From the NCBI GenBank assembly GCA_004294445.1, contig REAZ01000020.1:1-64000 (forward strand): DNA of 64,000 nucleotides, given 5' to 3'. How positions within the stretch are numbered: the first letter of the stretch is position 1; every line of letters starts with the position of its first letter. The translations under genes and the position numbers were made by a program. This document shows, piece after piece, positions 47,244 to 55,352 of the stretch. Below the pieces are notes generated by a model. The model was not told the origin of the DNA, did not search any database, and saw only the letters and a program-made list of their open reading frames with translations. The stretch is from Cytophagales bacterium. GTDB taxonomy: Bacteria > Bacteroidota > Bacteroidia > Cytophagales > Thermoflexibacteraceae.

Positions 47244-47945
47244 ATGCTTAATTCGACACAACTTACCAAAGAATACGGAAGTTTTTTAGCACTTAACGCC
47301 TTAAATATCAGCGTAAATACAGGAGATATTTACTGCCTTTTAGGGGCAAACGGGGCAGGAAAATCTACAACTATTAATCTTTTTTTGGGCTTTATAGAGC
47401 CTACGAGGGGAAAAGTAGAAATCAATGGCTTGGACGTAAGCCAAAAAGCCATCGAAACCAAACAATATATTGCTTATATTCCTGAAAATCTGATGCTTTA
47501 TCCTCAGCTGACAGGCTTAGAAAACTTGGAATATTTTGCAGGCTTGGCAAAAAAGAAATATAATAAAAAACAGTTCGTTGGTTTTTTGAATGAGGCAGGT
47601 TTGCAAGCAGATTTTCACGAAAAGCGAGTTTCCCAATATTCCAAAGGCATGAGGCAGAAGGTTGGTATTGCTCTTGCCCTCGCCAAAGATGCAAAGGCTT
47701 TACTTTTGGACGAGCCTACTTCGGGGCTTGACCCCCAAGCAAGTAACGAATTTTCTAATTTATTACTCAAACTCAAAAGCAAAGGAGTCGCTACGCTGAT
47801 GGCTACGCATGACCTTTTCAGGGCAAAACAGGTCGGCACGCATATAGGTATTATGAAACAAGGTGTTTTGGTCAAGTCTTTCAGGGCAGAAGAAGTGAGC
47901 TTGGCAGAATTAGAAAAAGTGTACTTGGAAACGATAAATACATAA
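47244..47945 (+). CDS. ABC transporter ATP-binding protein (NosF/CcmA-like)
   Basis: ATPase of 233 residues. Walker A is GANGAGKST (about residues 33-41), the signature is SQYSKGMRQKVGIALAL, Walker B is ALLLDEPTSGLDPQ, and an H-loop is in MATHD. It powers the two DUF3526 permeases coded just before it. The gene is the last of the operon, with a hairpin terminator behind it. Confidence 0.93.
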   Translation: MLNSTQLTKEYGSFLALNALNISVNTGDIYCLLGANGAGKSTTINLFLGFIEPTRGKVEINGLDVSQKAIETKQYIAYIPENLMLYPQLTGLENLEYFAGLAKKKYNKKQFVGFLNEAGLQADFHEKRVSQYSKGMRQKVGIALALAKDAKALLLDEPTSGLDPQASNEFSNLLLKLKSKGVATLMATHDLFRAKQVGTHIGIMKQGVLVKSFRAEEVSLAELEKVYLETINT

Positions 47946-48025
47946 AAATTTGTAGGCATAAGGACTTGTTATTACACTTACAAAATTCTCATTATCAATA
48001 ATTTATTTTTTTAGGTAAATGTACG

Positions 48026-48052
48026 AAAAAGCTATCGGTAAGGTAGCTTTTT
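48026..48052. terminator. Bidirectional terminator
   Basis: Arms AAAAAGCTATC (48026-48036) and GGTAGCTTTTT (48042-48052), one G-T pair, five-base loop, with A-run left and T-run right. It ends the metal operon and the haloperoxidase remnant from the other side. Confidence 0.8.
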
Positions 48053-48440
48053 ATTTCTTCGTAATCACCTTCTCATTGATATATTTCCCTATTTTCTCCC
48101 CCATATTTTGCCCTTCCCTACAGCCCGAAGTGTAGTGAATCCCACCGTAAACTCTGCTAATGGAACTTTCTGCTGCTGCTTTTCTGAATGAGTCAAAACT
48201 TCTTACGCCATGATTGTATTGGAACTCTGTCGAGTCGGTAAAAGCAATATTTTCTCCTATGGTATAGGAAAGAGCCTCCGCAGAAGCCGCAGAAATGGTG
48301 CTGTGTCCACTCGTGTATTCGGGGAAAGGGGGCGACTGCAAAAATGGAGTCCATTTAGAATCAAGGAATTGGTTTATCGCTGTTTCTGGTCGTATTTTTT
48401 CATACTTATATTTTTCATTCCAGCACGCAATAAATCCATC
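48051..48440 (-). pseudogene. 5'-truncated vanadium-haloperoxidase/PAP2-like gene
   Basis: The frame keeps the last 129 codons of a vanadium-dependent haloperoxidase-type protein: DGFIACWNEKYKYEKIRPET, then PPFPEYTSGHSTISAASAEA and the C-terminal GGIHYTSGCREGQNMG with the vanadate-ligand His. Nothing resembling the first two thirds (helical N-terminal part and the first Lys/Arg phosphate-binding residues) is present. Reading upstream, the frame runs into a TAG inside the duplicated TRAP sequence (about 48447-48449). Translation of the remainder could begin at an internal ATG near 48341, but an active enzyme is not expected. Confidence 0.8.
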
Positions 48441-48518
48441 ATGCAGCTACTGATGCTCACGCTGATGATTATATTTCCCGAATTTGCTACTTGGCTGCCT
48501 AAATATTTGAAAGATTAG
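48437..48518 (+). repeat. Duplicate of the 3' end of the TRAP permease gene
   Basis: Bases 48437-48506 are identical to 42473-42542 (70 of 70). The last 12 bases to the stop differ at four places, all silent (Leu, Lys, Asp and stop codons). The encoded tail is MQLLMLTLMIIFPEFATWLP followed by KYLKD, as in the full gene. There is no upstream TRAP sequence: the preceding DNA is the haloperoxidase remnant on the other strand. Confidence 0.92.
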
Positions 48519-48591
48519 CACTTGCCTCGTCTCTTTATTTTGAGGCTTACTGATTTTTTCAATGAATGTTATGTGAGACATTTTTTCAAAC

Positions 48592-48643
48592 AAAAGAAAC
48601 TGTTCGTAAGTCAAACTATGACAAATTTCGAACAGTTTCTTTT
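48592..48643 (-). terminator. Terminator of the GMC oxidoreductase gene
   Basis: Perfect 15-base arms at 48592-48606 and 48629-48643 with a 22-base loop, A/T-rich at the outer ends. It is 15 bases beyond the gene's stop at 48658. Confidence 0.8.
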
Positions 48644-48657
48644 TACACTATTTTTTT

Positions 48658-50379
48658 TTACAATACATTCTGTTTTTTCTGCTCCATAATGTACTCTGAA
48701 GTTCTCATTGCCAACGCCAAAATAGTCCAAGTTGGGTTCTTGTCTGCTTGGGAAACAAAAGAAGCCCCATCTACAACAAAAACATTTTTTGCATCATGTG
48801 CTTGGCAAAATTGATTAAGTGCAGAAGTTTTGGGGTCGTTGCCCATGCGAGCAGTCCCTACCTCGTGAATAATCTCACCCGGTTTGGAAATGCCGTAATT
48901 TTGCTCTTTGGTTGGCGTTGGGCTTAGTTGGATAGCTCCCATCTTATGGATAATCTCCTCGAAAGTTTCGTGCATATGCTTTGCCTGCTTTAGTTCGAAA
49001 TCAGACCATTTGTAGTTAAATCGTAGCGTAGGAATACCATATTTATCTACCATTTTGGGGTCTATTTCGCAGTAATTTTCTTTGAAAGCGATGCCTTCGC
49101 CTCTTCCTGCCATGCCAATTGTAGCTCCGTAGAGTCTGCGGTAATCATTTTTGAGTTGCAAACCGTAGCCACCGCCGCCCTTTGGGCGATTGTCGCCAAG
49201 TTTACTATTTAGCTCGTGAATGTCCGACATAAATCCGTAGCCCGGCATTCTCATTCCGCCATTGTACTCTATGTGGTAGCCTCTTGGGAAGTCCAGCTTC
49301 TTGTTGTCCAACCACCAAGGCGAATAGATGTGTCCACCGCCTACGCCGTCTTCGTTGTAGCGGGTGCGGTCTATGAGTGCGGGAATGATAGCAGATTGCC
49401 TCGCCCCTACTGTATCCATGAGGTACTTACCTACTACATTGCTGGAGTTTGCCAAGCCGTTAGGGTGGGCAGAAGATTTAGAATTTAACAGCAAACGAGC
49501 TGATTCGCAGGCACTTGCTGCTATTATTACTATCTTCGCATTAATCTGATGTTCGCTCAGGTCTTGCGTATTTACATAAGAAACGCCTGTAGCATTTCTT
49601 TCTTTGTCAGTGAGTACCTCCCTCGCCATAGCGTTCAGTACCATGTCCAATTTGCCCGTTTCCATAGCAGGTCTTATCAGAACTGACGGAGAAGAAAAAT
49701 TAGAATGAGTAGAGCAACCACGATTGCACTCCGAACAGTAATGACAAGCAGCACGCCCGTTCATCGCTTGGGTAAGGATAGAAAGTCTTGAAGAAGAGAT
49801 TTTTACACCTGCTTTTTCTGCTCCTTTTTTTATCAGAAGTTCATGCGCCCTCGCTTTGGGCGGAGGCAAAAATATGCCATCAGGCTCGTTATACATGCCT
49901 TCTTTTTGCCCAAAAACGCCAATGAGCTGGTCGACTTTGTCGTAGTACGGCTTTATATCGTCATAGCTAATAGGCCAGTCATCACCAATGCCATCTATAC
50001 TTTTTCTCTTGAAGTCATTAGGACCAAAACGCAAAGAGATGCGCCCCCAGTGATTCGTTCTCCCGCCTAACATTCTCGCTCTGAACCACATAAAATCAGT
50101 ACCTTCCTTATTGGCGTATGGCTCGCCCTCTATCTTCCAACCGCCCTCGCAGGCATCAAAGTCGCCAAAAGGTTTGTACGTACCCGCCCCTCGTCTGGGT
50201 GATTCGTAATTCCATTTGAACATATCACCTTTGGCAGAGTCAAAATCCCCACCTGCTTCCAGCATCGCCACGTTTGCACCTGCTTTGGTAAGCATATAAG
50301 CTGCCATGCCGCCACCCGCTCCCGAGCCGATGATGCACACATCATAAACTTTATTCTGTTTGATATTAAAAACTCCCAT
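48658..50379 (-). CDS. GMC-family oxidoreductase
   Basis: FAD enzyme of 573 residues. The dinucleotide-binding motif is IIGSGAGGGMAAYMLTKAGA (from residue 16), the second FAD site is RARMLGGRTNHWGRISLRF, and the C-terminal active-site region is GTARMGNDPKTSALNQFCQA followed by VDGASFVSQADKNPTWTI. A Cys-rich segment (CHYCSECNRGCSTHS) near residue 215 is typical of the Bacteroidota subgroup related to gluconate/sugar dehydrogenase large subunits. It oxidises an alcohol or sugar group. There is no obvious Tat signal and no partner subunit adjoining. Confidence 0.9.
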   Translation of the reverse strand: MGVFNIKQNKVYDVCIIGSGAGGGMAAYMLTKAGANVAMLEAGGDFDSAKGDMFKWNYESPRRGAGTYKPFGDFDACEGGWKIEGEPYANKEGTDFMWFRARMLGGRTNHWGRISLRFGPNDFKRKSIDGIGDDWPISYDDIKPYYDKVDQLIGVFGQKEGMYNEPDGIFLPPPKARAHELLIKKGAEKAGVKISSSRLSILTQAMNGRAACHYCSECNRGCSTHSNFSSPSVLIRPAMETGKLDMVLNAMAREVLTDKERNATGVSYVNTQDLSEHQINAKIVIIAASACESARLLLNSKSSAHPNGLANSSNVVGKYLMDTVGARQSAIIPALIDRTRYNEDGVGGGHIYSPWWLDNKKLDFPRGYHIEYNGGMRMPGYGFMSDIHELNSKLGDNRPKGGGGYGLQLKNDYRRLYGATIGMAGRGEGIAFKENYCEIDPKMVDKYGIPTLRFNYKWSDFELKQAKHMHETFEEIIHKMGAIQLSPTPTKEQNYGISKPGEIIHEVGTARMGNDPKTSALNQFCQAHDAKNVFVVDGASFVSQADKNPTWTILALAMRTSEYIMEQKKQNVL

Positions 50380-50437
50380 CGCTAAAAGAATAGATTAATA
50401 TTAAGGTAAATGATTTGAAACTAAGGAAAGACTATCT

Positions 50438-51394
50438 CTATCTTGTTTTGAAAAGCGAATCTACAAACTCTTTGCGATTAAATATCTGTAAATCGTCTAT
50501 TTTTTCGCCTACACCTATATATTTTACTGGAATTTTGAATTGGTCGGAAATTCCTATGACTACTCCACCTTTTGCCGTACCGTCTAACTTAGTGATAGCC
50601 AAAGCAGTAACTTCTGTAGCTTGTGTAAATTCTTTGGCTTGGATAAACGCATTCTGCCCTGTGCTACCATCTAAGACTAATAAAACCTCGTGAGGCACGT
50701 TGTCAGCTACTTTTTGCATCACTCTTTTTATTTTGGAGAGTTCGTTCATAAGCCCTATTTTGGTGTGCAGCCTACCTGCCGTATCTACGATTACCACATC
50801 TGCCCCCATTTCTACACCTTTTTTTACAGCATCAAAAGCTACAGAGGCGGGGTCTGCGTTCATGCCATGCTCTATTACAGGTACGCCTACTCGCTCTCCC
50901 CAAAGTTTGAGTTGCTCCACTGCTGCCGCCCGAAAGGTATCGCCTGCCCCCAATACCACCTTATTGCCTTTTCTGAGGAACTGTGCCGCCAATTTGCCAA
51001 TAGTAGTTGTTTTCCCTACTCCGTTCACCCCAACAACCATGATTACATACGGTTTTTTAACATCAGGTATCCCAAAATCATCTATGTCATAGCTTTTATT
51101 TTCCATGAGCAATTCAATAATTTCTTCACGCAAAATCAGGTCTAACTCACCTGTAGTGAGGTATTTATCGCGTGCTACCCTATCTTCTATTCGGCGAATT
51201 ACCTTCAAAGTAGTATCTACCCCGACATCTGCGGTAATGAGTATGCCTTCCAGTTCATCTAATACGTCCTCATCTACTTTTGATTTACCAGCAATTACCT
51301 TCGTAAGTTTGGTAAAGATGTTCTGATTTGTTTTCTCTAACCCTTTGTCTAAGGATTCTTTTTTCTCTTTGGAGAAGAAACTGAAAATGCCCAT
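50438..51394 (-). CDS. ftsY: Signal recognition particle receptor
   Basis: SRP GTPase of 318 residues that docks ribosomes at the membrane. Walker A is GVNGVGKTTTIGKLA, the DTFRAAAVEQL and DTAGRLHTK motifs, and TKLDGTAKGGVV are all present. The N-terminal acidic A domain is short, as usual in Bacteroidota. The ATG at 51394 (MGIFSFFSKEKKESLDKGLE) is the normal start; the longer frame adds nothing known. Confidence 0.97.
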   Translation of the reverse strand: MGIFSFFSKEKKESLDKGLEKTNQNIFTKLTKVIAGKSKVDEDVLDELEGILITADVGVDTTLKVIRRIEDRVARDKYLTTGELDLILREEIIELLMENKSYDIDDFGIPDVKKPYVIMVVGVNGVGKTTTIGKLAAQFLRKGNKVVLGAGDTFRAAAVEQLKLWGERVGVPVIEHGMNADPASVAFDAVKKGVEMGADVVIVDTAGRLHTKIGLMNELSKIKRVMQKVADNVPHEVLLVLDGSTGQNAFIQAKEFTQATEVTALAITKLDGTAKGGVVIGISDQFKIPVKYIGVGEKIDDLQIFNRKEFVDSLFKTR

Positions 51395-51423
51395 ATCGTT
51401 TTTTTGTTTACCTACGCACAAAA

Positions 51424-51455
51424 ATAAAAAAAGTCCCTAAAAAAATGGGGACTTT
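51424..51455 (-). terminator. Terminator of the rpmB-rpmG-DUF4295 operon
   Basis: Arms AAAGTCCC (51430-51437) and GGGACTTT (51448-51455), followed on the minus strand by a T-run. It separates the DUF4295 gene from ftsY. Confidence 0.75.
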
Positions 51456-51500
51456 AACATAAAAAACCTTAAAAGAATCAAAAAATATAGGGAACAAAAT

Positions 51501-51655
51501 TATTTTGCAGCCATGATTTTCTTTGCTTCATCTTCCGTTACAATTTCCTCTTTGAAAGTATAAGCACCTGTTTTAGGTGATTTTACCGCCCTGATAACCT
51601 TAGCGTATTTGATACCGCCTTCTGTTTTTAACGTCGCAACTACTTTCTTTGCCAT
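51501..51655 (-). CDS. DUF4295 small basic protein
   Basis: Protein of 50 residues, MAKKVVATLKTEGGIKYAKV at the start and EDEAKKIMAAK at the end. This is the Bacteroidota-restricted DUF4295 family, nearly always behind rpmG and rpmB, so a ribosome-associated role is likely but unproven. It begins 21 bases after the rpmG stop. Confidence 0.9.
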
Positions 51656-51676
51656 AGTTCAATCCTTTTTTTAAAA

Positions 51677-51859
51677 TTACTTAATTTCTTTGTGAACTGT
51701 GTACTTCCTCATGATAGGATTAAATTTCTTTAATTCTAATCTTTCAGTTGTGTTTTTCCTGTTTTTGGTAGTGATGTACCTTGACATACCAGACAAGCCC
51801 GAATTTTTGTGTTCGGTACACTCCAAAATTACTTGTACTCTATTTCCTTTCTTAGCCAT
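51677..51859 (-). CDS. rpmG: 50S ribosomal protein L33
   Basis: Protein of 60 residues with the L33 pattern: [34 protein letters not shown] and [16 protein letters not shown] single Cys remains and the zinc-binding CxxC pairs are absent, so it is the zinc-independent form. It lies between rpmB and DUF4295. Confidence 0.97.
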   Translation of the reverse strand: MAKKGNRVQVILECTEHKNSGLSGMSRYITTKNRKNTTERLELKKFNPIMRKYTVHKEIK

Positions 51860-51913
51860 GATACTTTAACAGTTAAATCGGTTAAAAATTCAATAATTGC
51901 CCTAAAAGCAACC

Positions 51914-52150
51914 TTAGTTTAAGAAGCCTTTTAATTTTGCTTCCTTTATTACGGCAGTGATGCCCTTTTTGTTAATCGTCTTGATAGCAGAAGTAGATAA
52001 TTTCAAAGTAACCCACTCTCCTGTTTCAGGCACGAAGAAACGCTTTGTTTGCAAATTAGGTGCAAATGTACGCTTCGTTTTGTTGTTGGCATGTGAAACA
52101 TTATTACCAACTTGCACTCTTTTTCCTGTGATTTGACAAACCTTAGCCAT
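51914..52150 (-). CDS. rpmB: 50S ribosomal protein L28
   Basis: Protein of 78 residues starting [20 protein letters not shown], with [17 protein letters not shown] and the C-terminal [18 protein letters not shown]. The ATG at 52150 is the standard start; the frame upstream is not conserved. It is the first gene of the rpmB-rpmG-DUF4295 operon. Confidence 0.97.
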   Translation of the reverse strand: MAKVCQITGKRVQVGNNVSHANNKTKRTFAPNLQTKRFFVPETGEWVTLKLSTSAIKTINKKGITAVIKEAKLKGFLN

Positions 52151-52200
52151 GTTTATTAATATTAATTGCTCAGAACGTTTATTTTTCTTAATTTGGACTG

Positions 52201-52231
52201 CAAAGGTAATGATGATTTGGAAAATATCAAA
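52201..52231 (-). promoter_or_regulatory. Promoter of the rpmB operon
   Basis: On the minus strand TTTG (ending at 52228), 19 bases, then TACCTTTG (52208 to 52201). This is a textbook Bacteroidota promoter, 50 bases before the rpmB start. Confidence 0.75.
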
Positions 52232-52261
52232 CAAATATCTAAATTAAATTTTTTTAAGTAA

Positions 52262-52361
52262 CTAACGTAAGTTGCGTTTGCCATTATTTTGGTCTGCACC
52301 GCAGGTCTGACCTGCACCTTAAGGTGTTTTAAACGGTCAGACCTGCGGTGCAGACCGCCTT
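52262..52361. repeat. Nested palindromic repeat, copy A
   Basis: Copy A begins with CTAACGTAAGTTGCGTTTGC like copy B. It holds perfect 22-base inverted arms at 52291-52312 and 52335-52356; the loop contains another perfect palindrome, CACCTTAAGGTG (52315-52326). The right outer arm of copy B is missing here. No transposase or target-site duplication is seen. Confidence 0.9.
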
Positions 52362-52438
52362 AACTTTATGCTCAAAAAATGATATAATTTGTAAAAAATA
52401 AATTAGATTTGATTAGTTCTTTTCAGCTAATTTGTATC

Positions 52439-52555
52439 GCTAACGTAAGTTGCGTTTGCCATTATTTTGGTCTGCACCGTAGGTCTGACCTGCATTTTAA
52501 GGCGTTTTAAACGGTCAGACCTGCGGTGCAGACCGTCTTTGCAACTTAGGTTAGC
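52439..52555. repeat. Nested palindromic repeat, copy B
   Basis: A 117-base element framed by near-perfect 15-base inverted ends, GCTAACGTAAGTTGC (52439-52453) and GCAACTTAGGTTAGC (52541-52555). Inside are 22-base arms at 52469-52490 and 52513-52534 that differ at one base (a T-G pair). It is about 90% identical to copy A over 100 bases. The 52209-52610 gap holds only these two copies and about 77 bases of AT-rich spacer. Confidence 0.9.
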
Positions 52556-52610
52556 TACTTGAACAGAGCGTCTAAAAGTAAAAAAAAATCAAATAAGCCC
52601 CTTTATACCT

Positions 52611-53453
52611 ATGGAATCTGTATGTTTTTACTTTAGGGTACATCAGCCTTTTCCGTTGAGGGAGTATGACTTTTCCATGATTGGAGAAGACCATGTCTAT
52701 GAGGCAAAGGATACTTCTTTGCTCGACCAAATAGCAGACAAATACTATCTTCCTAACAACAAATTGTTGCTGAAACTAATACGAAATAATAAGAGCAACT
52801 TAAAAATCGTCTTTTCTATGTCGGGCTGTGCCGTAGAACAGTTTGCACTTCACCGCCCAGATGTATTGGTTTCTTTTCAGAAATTAGCCAAAACTGGGAA
52901 AATTGAGTTTTTAGAGGAAACCTACTATCACTCTTTGAGTTTTTTGTACTCTGCGACTGAGTTTGAAAGGCAAGTAAAAAAACATCACGATAAGATGAAA
53001 AGCCTTTTCGGAAAGAAACCCAAAACTTTGCACACTCCAGATACTACCAATATATACGCTGACTATGAAGCCTTTGCGGTACAGTGTCAGGGCAAAGACT
53101 TGCCAAATGTAGAGGCACTCATTCGCCATATTTATGAAGAAAAACAAATGATAACACAGTCAATACGGGACACCTTTATGACTAAAGACGGGGTAGAATG
53201 GTTAGACAACACTATGCAGAAAGAGGCTATAAGGCGAATATATAGTTTGGAAGAAAAGGTTTTGAAAAGTAAAAATGAAAACGTAATAGATACTTGGGGG
53301 CGACTACAAACCTCCGATTATTTTTACTATATGTCCACCAAAACATTCAAAGAGAATGATCTATGCAAGAAGTATAATCCTTATAGCTCGCCCTTTGATG
53401 CCTATATAAACTATATGAATATCATCAGTGATTTTGAAAATACCCTACCTTAA
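52611..53453 (+). CDS. GH57-like protein with the central catalytic part missing
   Basis: Protein of 280 residues resembling both ends of GH57 amylase-type enzymes. The first motif HQP (11-13), SMSGCAVEQF (69-78) and YYHSL (105-109) are present, as is the C-terminal LQTSDYFYYMSTK (232-244) and NPYSSPFDAYINYMN. After KPKTLHTPD (137-144) the sequence jumps to NIYADYEAFA (147-156), where family members have about 100 residues including the nucleophile Glu segment (FRNTEL-type). The acid-like DYEAF is kept. Relatives have about 400 or more residues. The frame is intact, so it is either a degenerate gene or a non-catalytic paralogue. Confidence 0.7.
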   Translation: MESVCFYFRVHQPFPLREYDFSMIGEDHVYEAKDTSLLDQIADKYYLPNNKLLLKLIRNNKSNLKIVFSMSGCAVEQFALHRPDVLVSFQKLAKTGKIEFLEETYYHSLSFLYSATEFERQVKKHHDKMKSLFGKKPKTLHTPDTTNIYADYEAFAVQCQGKDLPNVEALIRHIYEEKQMITQSIRDTFMTKDGVEWLDNTMQKEAIRRIYSLEEKVLKSKNENVIDTWGRLQTSDYFYYMSTKTFKENDLCKKYNPYSSPFDAYINYMNIISDFENTLP

Positions 53454-53696
53454 CAATAATTTTTTACAATTTTATGGCGAGAATTTGCAAAATAAAATAA
53501 ATAAATTGCTTTATTTTGCGATAATATCCGAAGGTTATAGCCAATTCAGAAATTAATTGCTGTGTATAACTTTAGGTATATTGTAAACTAAGGAAACAAA
53601 ACCGTTTTTTATCCTTAGCTTGTCTGATCCGTTATAAAAGCTGACTAACCATGTCTTACTAACTTCTTAAAAAAAATTTATTACTATTTACAAAAA

Positions 53697-54050
53697 ATGA
53701 CCATGCTTACAATCGGAGTGAAAATTAAAAAGTTGCGAGAGCTACGCGGATATACTCAAGAGTTTATGTCAGTAAAACTACAAATGTCTGCAAACGGCTA
53801 CGGGAAAATAGAAAGAGATGAAACAGACATATCTTTCTCGCGAATAGAACAGATAGCAGAAATAATTGGGCTTACTCCAATAGAAATCATTAATTTTGAC
53901 GACAGTATTATTTTTTCTCCCAATACTGTAGAAGCACCAAAAAAAATGATGCAAGATTACGAGCGCACTCTCCTTGAGCAAGAAATTAATCATCTAAAGC
54001 AAGAAAACGGCTACCTCAAAGAGATTGTTAGTTTATTAAAGAAGAAGTAA
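53697..54050 (+). CDS. XRE-family regulator with C-terminal coiled coil
   Basis: Protein of 117 residues. A helix-turn-helix of Cro/CI type occupies residues about 5-62 (IKKLRELRGYTQEFMSVKLQ, then SANGYGKIERDET). The tail (residues 82-115, MMQDYERTLLEQEINHLKQE) is a coiled coil that may dimerise it. It stands alone before the rpsF operon; no toxin or phage gene adjoins. Its target is unknown. Confidence 0.85.
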   Translation: MTMLTIGVKIKKLRELRGYTQEFMSVKLQMSANGYGKIERDETDISFSRIEQIAEIIGLTPIEIINFDDSIIFSPNTVEAPKKMMQDYERTLLEQEINHLKQENGYLKEIVSLLKKK

Positions 54051-54116
54051 AGCAGGGAATAGAGCAAATTTGCGGAAAATCTTGTATTAAAATTTTTCTT
54101 TCATAAAAAAAGTTCG

Positions 54117-54124
54117 TACCTTTG
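54117..54124 (+). promoter_or_regulatory. -7 promoter box of the rpsF operon
   Basis: TACCTTTG followed by CACC, 40 bases before the rpsF ATG. The -33 region is only T-rich. Confidence 0.55.
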
Positions 54125-54164
54125 CACCTCAAAAAATTTTTAAAAGTAAACCTTTTACAAAAAA

Positions 54165-54536
54165 ATGGTTGGATACAATTATGAAACCGTATTCATTTTA
54201 ACTTCCAATTTGTCTGAAAAAGAGGCAAAGGATGCGGTACAAAAGTTTAAAGATATACTTGTCCAAACAGGCGCAAATGTATATCATAGTGAGGAGTGGG
54301 GTTTGCGAAAGTTAGCCTATACGATTCAGAAAAAAAACACAGGTTACTACGCACTGTTTGAGTATAGTGGTAGCAAGGATACTGTAAAGCAGTTAGAAGT
54401 AGAGTTTAGACGCGATGAAAGAGTCGTACGTTTCCTAACTACAGCACTTGATAAGTTTTCGTTGGAATATAACGAAAGAAGACGCAGAGGCGAATTTAAT
54501 AAAGGCAAGGAAACTAAAACAAAACAAGAGGGCTAA
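54165..54536 (+). CDS. rpsF: 30S ribosomal protein S6
   Basis: Protein of 123 residues: [20 protein letters not shown] at the start, [20 protein letters not shown] and [16 protein letters not shown] follow. The C terminus is a charged tail ([11 protein letters not shown]). It is the first gene of rpsF-rpsR-rplI. Confidence 0.97.
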   Translation: MVGYNYETVFILTSNLSEKEAKDAVQKFKDILVQTGANVYHSEEWGLRKLAYTIQKKNTGYYALFEYSGSKDTVKQLEVEFRRDERVVRFLTTALDKFSLEYNERRRRGEFNKGKETKTKQEG

Positions 54537-54541
54537 TAACT

Positions 54542-54793
54542 ATGACGCTGATTAACGAATCTGTAACAAGGGTAGAACAAAGAAAAAAGTACTGCCGCTT
54601 CAAGAAAAATGGTATTAAGTACATCGACTACAAAGATGAAAACTTTTTGTTGAAATTTATCAACGAACAAGGTAAGATTCTCCCAAGAAGACTCACAGGG
54701 ACAAGCGCAAAGTATCAGCGCAAAGTATCGCAAGCGGTAAAAAAAGCAAGACACTTAGCTTTATTGCCTTATGTGGCTGACAACTTGAAGTAA
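54542..54793 (+). CDS. rpsR: 30S ribosomal protein S18
   Basis: Protein of 83 residues. [39 protein letters not shown] and [15 protein letters not shown] are diagnostic. It begins 5 bases after the rpsF stop. Confidence 0.97.
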   Translation: MTLINESVTRVEQRKKYCRFKKNGIKYIDYKDENFLLKFINEQGKILPRRLTGTSAKYQRKVSQAVKKARHLALLPYVADNLK

Positions 54794-54853
54794 TCTCTTG
54801 TTTGTCTGTGTATCTAAATTTTGAAGTATTTAATTTTTAAGTATTTAATTACC

Positions 54854-55297
54854 ATGGAAATCATATTAAAAGAAGACATTACAGGGCTTGGCTACAAGAA
54901 TGACGTTGTGAAAGTGAGAAACGGCTATGGTAGAAACTTTCTCATTCCGAGAGGACTTGCGCTTATGGCTACTGATTCTGCAAAAAGAGTTGTAGCTGAA
55001 AACATAAAGCAGGTAGCTCACAAAGCTGAAAAACTCAAAACTGACGCTCAAAACTTGGCTGATAGAATAGGTGATACTGTACTTAACCTATACACAAAAG
55101 CGGGTGAAAGTGGCAAAATATTTGGCGCAATCACTACTTTGCAAATAGCCGATGAGCTAAAAAGCAAAGGCTTTGATGTAGATAGGAAGAAAGTTTCCTT
55201 CAAAGGCGAAGTAAAAAATGTAGGGCAGTACACTGTGCTGATAGATTTGCACAAAGAAGTGAAAAAAGAAATCATCTTCAATGTAATTGCTGAGTAA
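54854..55297 (+). CDS. rplI: 50S ribosomal protein L9
   Basis: Protein of 147 residues starting MEIILKEDITGLGYKNDVVK, with GYGRNFLIPRGLALMAT and a C-terminal GEVKNVGQYTVLIDLHKEV. An ATG at 54854 matches the family start; the upstream extension is not conserved. Confidence 0.97.
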   Translation: MEIILKEDITGLGYKNDVVKVRNGYGRNFLIPRGLALMATDSAKRVVAENIKQVAHKAEKLKTDAQNLADRIGDTVLNLYTKAGESGKIFGAITTLQIADELKSKGFDVDRKKVSFKGEVKNVGQYTVLIDLHKEVKKEIIFNVIAE

Positions 55298-55311
55298 TTT
55301 TTAGGCAAAGC

Positions 55312-55350
55312 AAAAAACCGTTAGGGTGTAAAAATCCTAACGGTTTTTTT
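55312..55350. terminator. Strong bidirectional terminator
   Basis: Perfect 14-base arms AAAAAACCGTTAGG (55312-55325) and its complement (55336-55349), with T-run. It ends the rpsF operon and aroC. Confidence 0.9.
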
Positions 55351-55352
55351 GT

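Noticed and set aside
48210-48518. Plus-strand frame of 102 codons ending in the TRAP tail
   Set aside because: The first 75 codons are antisense to the haloperoxidase remnant; only the tail is TRAP-derived. It is a chimera of the junction, not a gene.
52262-52555. CRISPR array
   Set aside because: Only two copies, 178 bases apart, with large internal palindromes; spacer and repeat sizes do not fit, and there are no cas genes in the window.
52209-52610. Insertion sequence
   Set aside because: Inverted ends exist but there is no transposase frame and no clear target duplication; at most a non-autonomous element.
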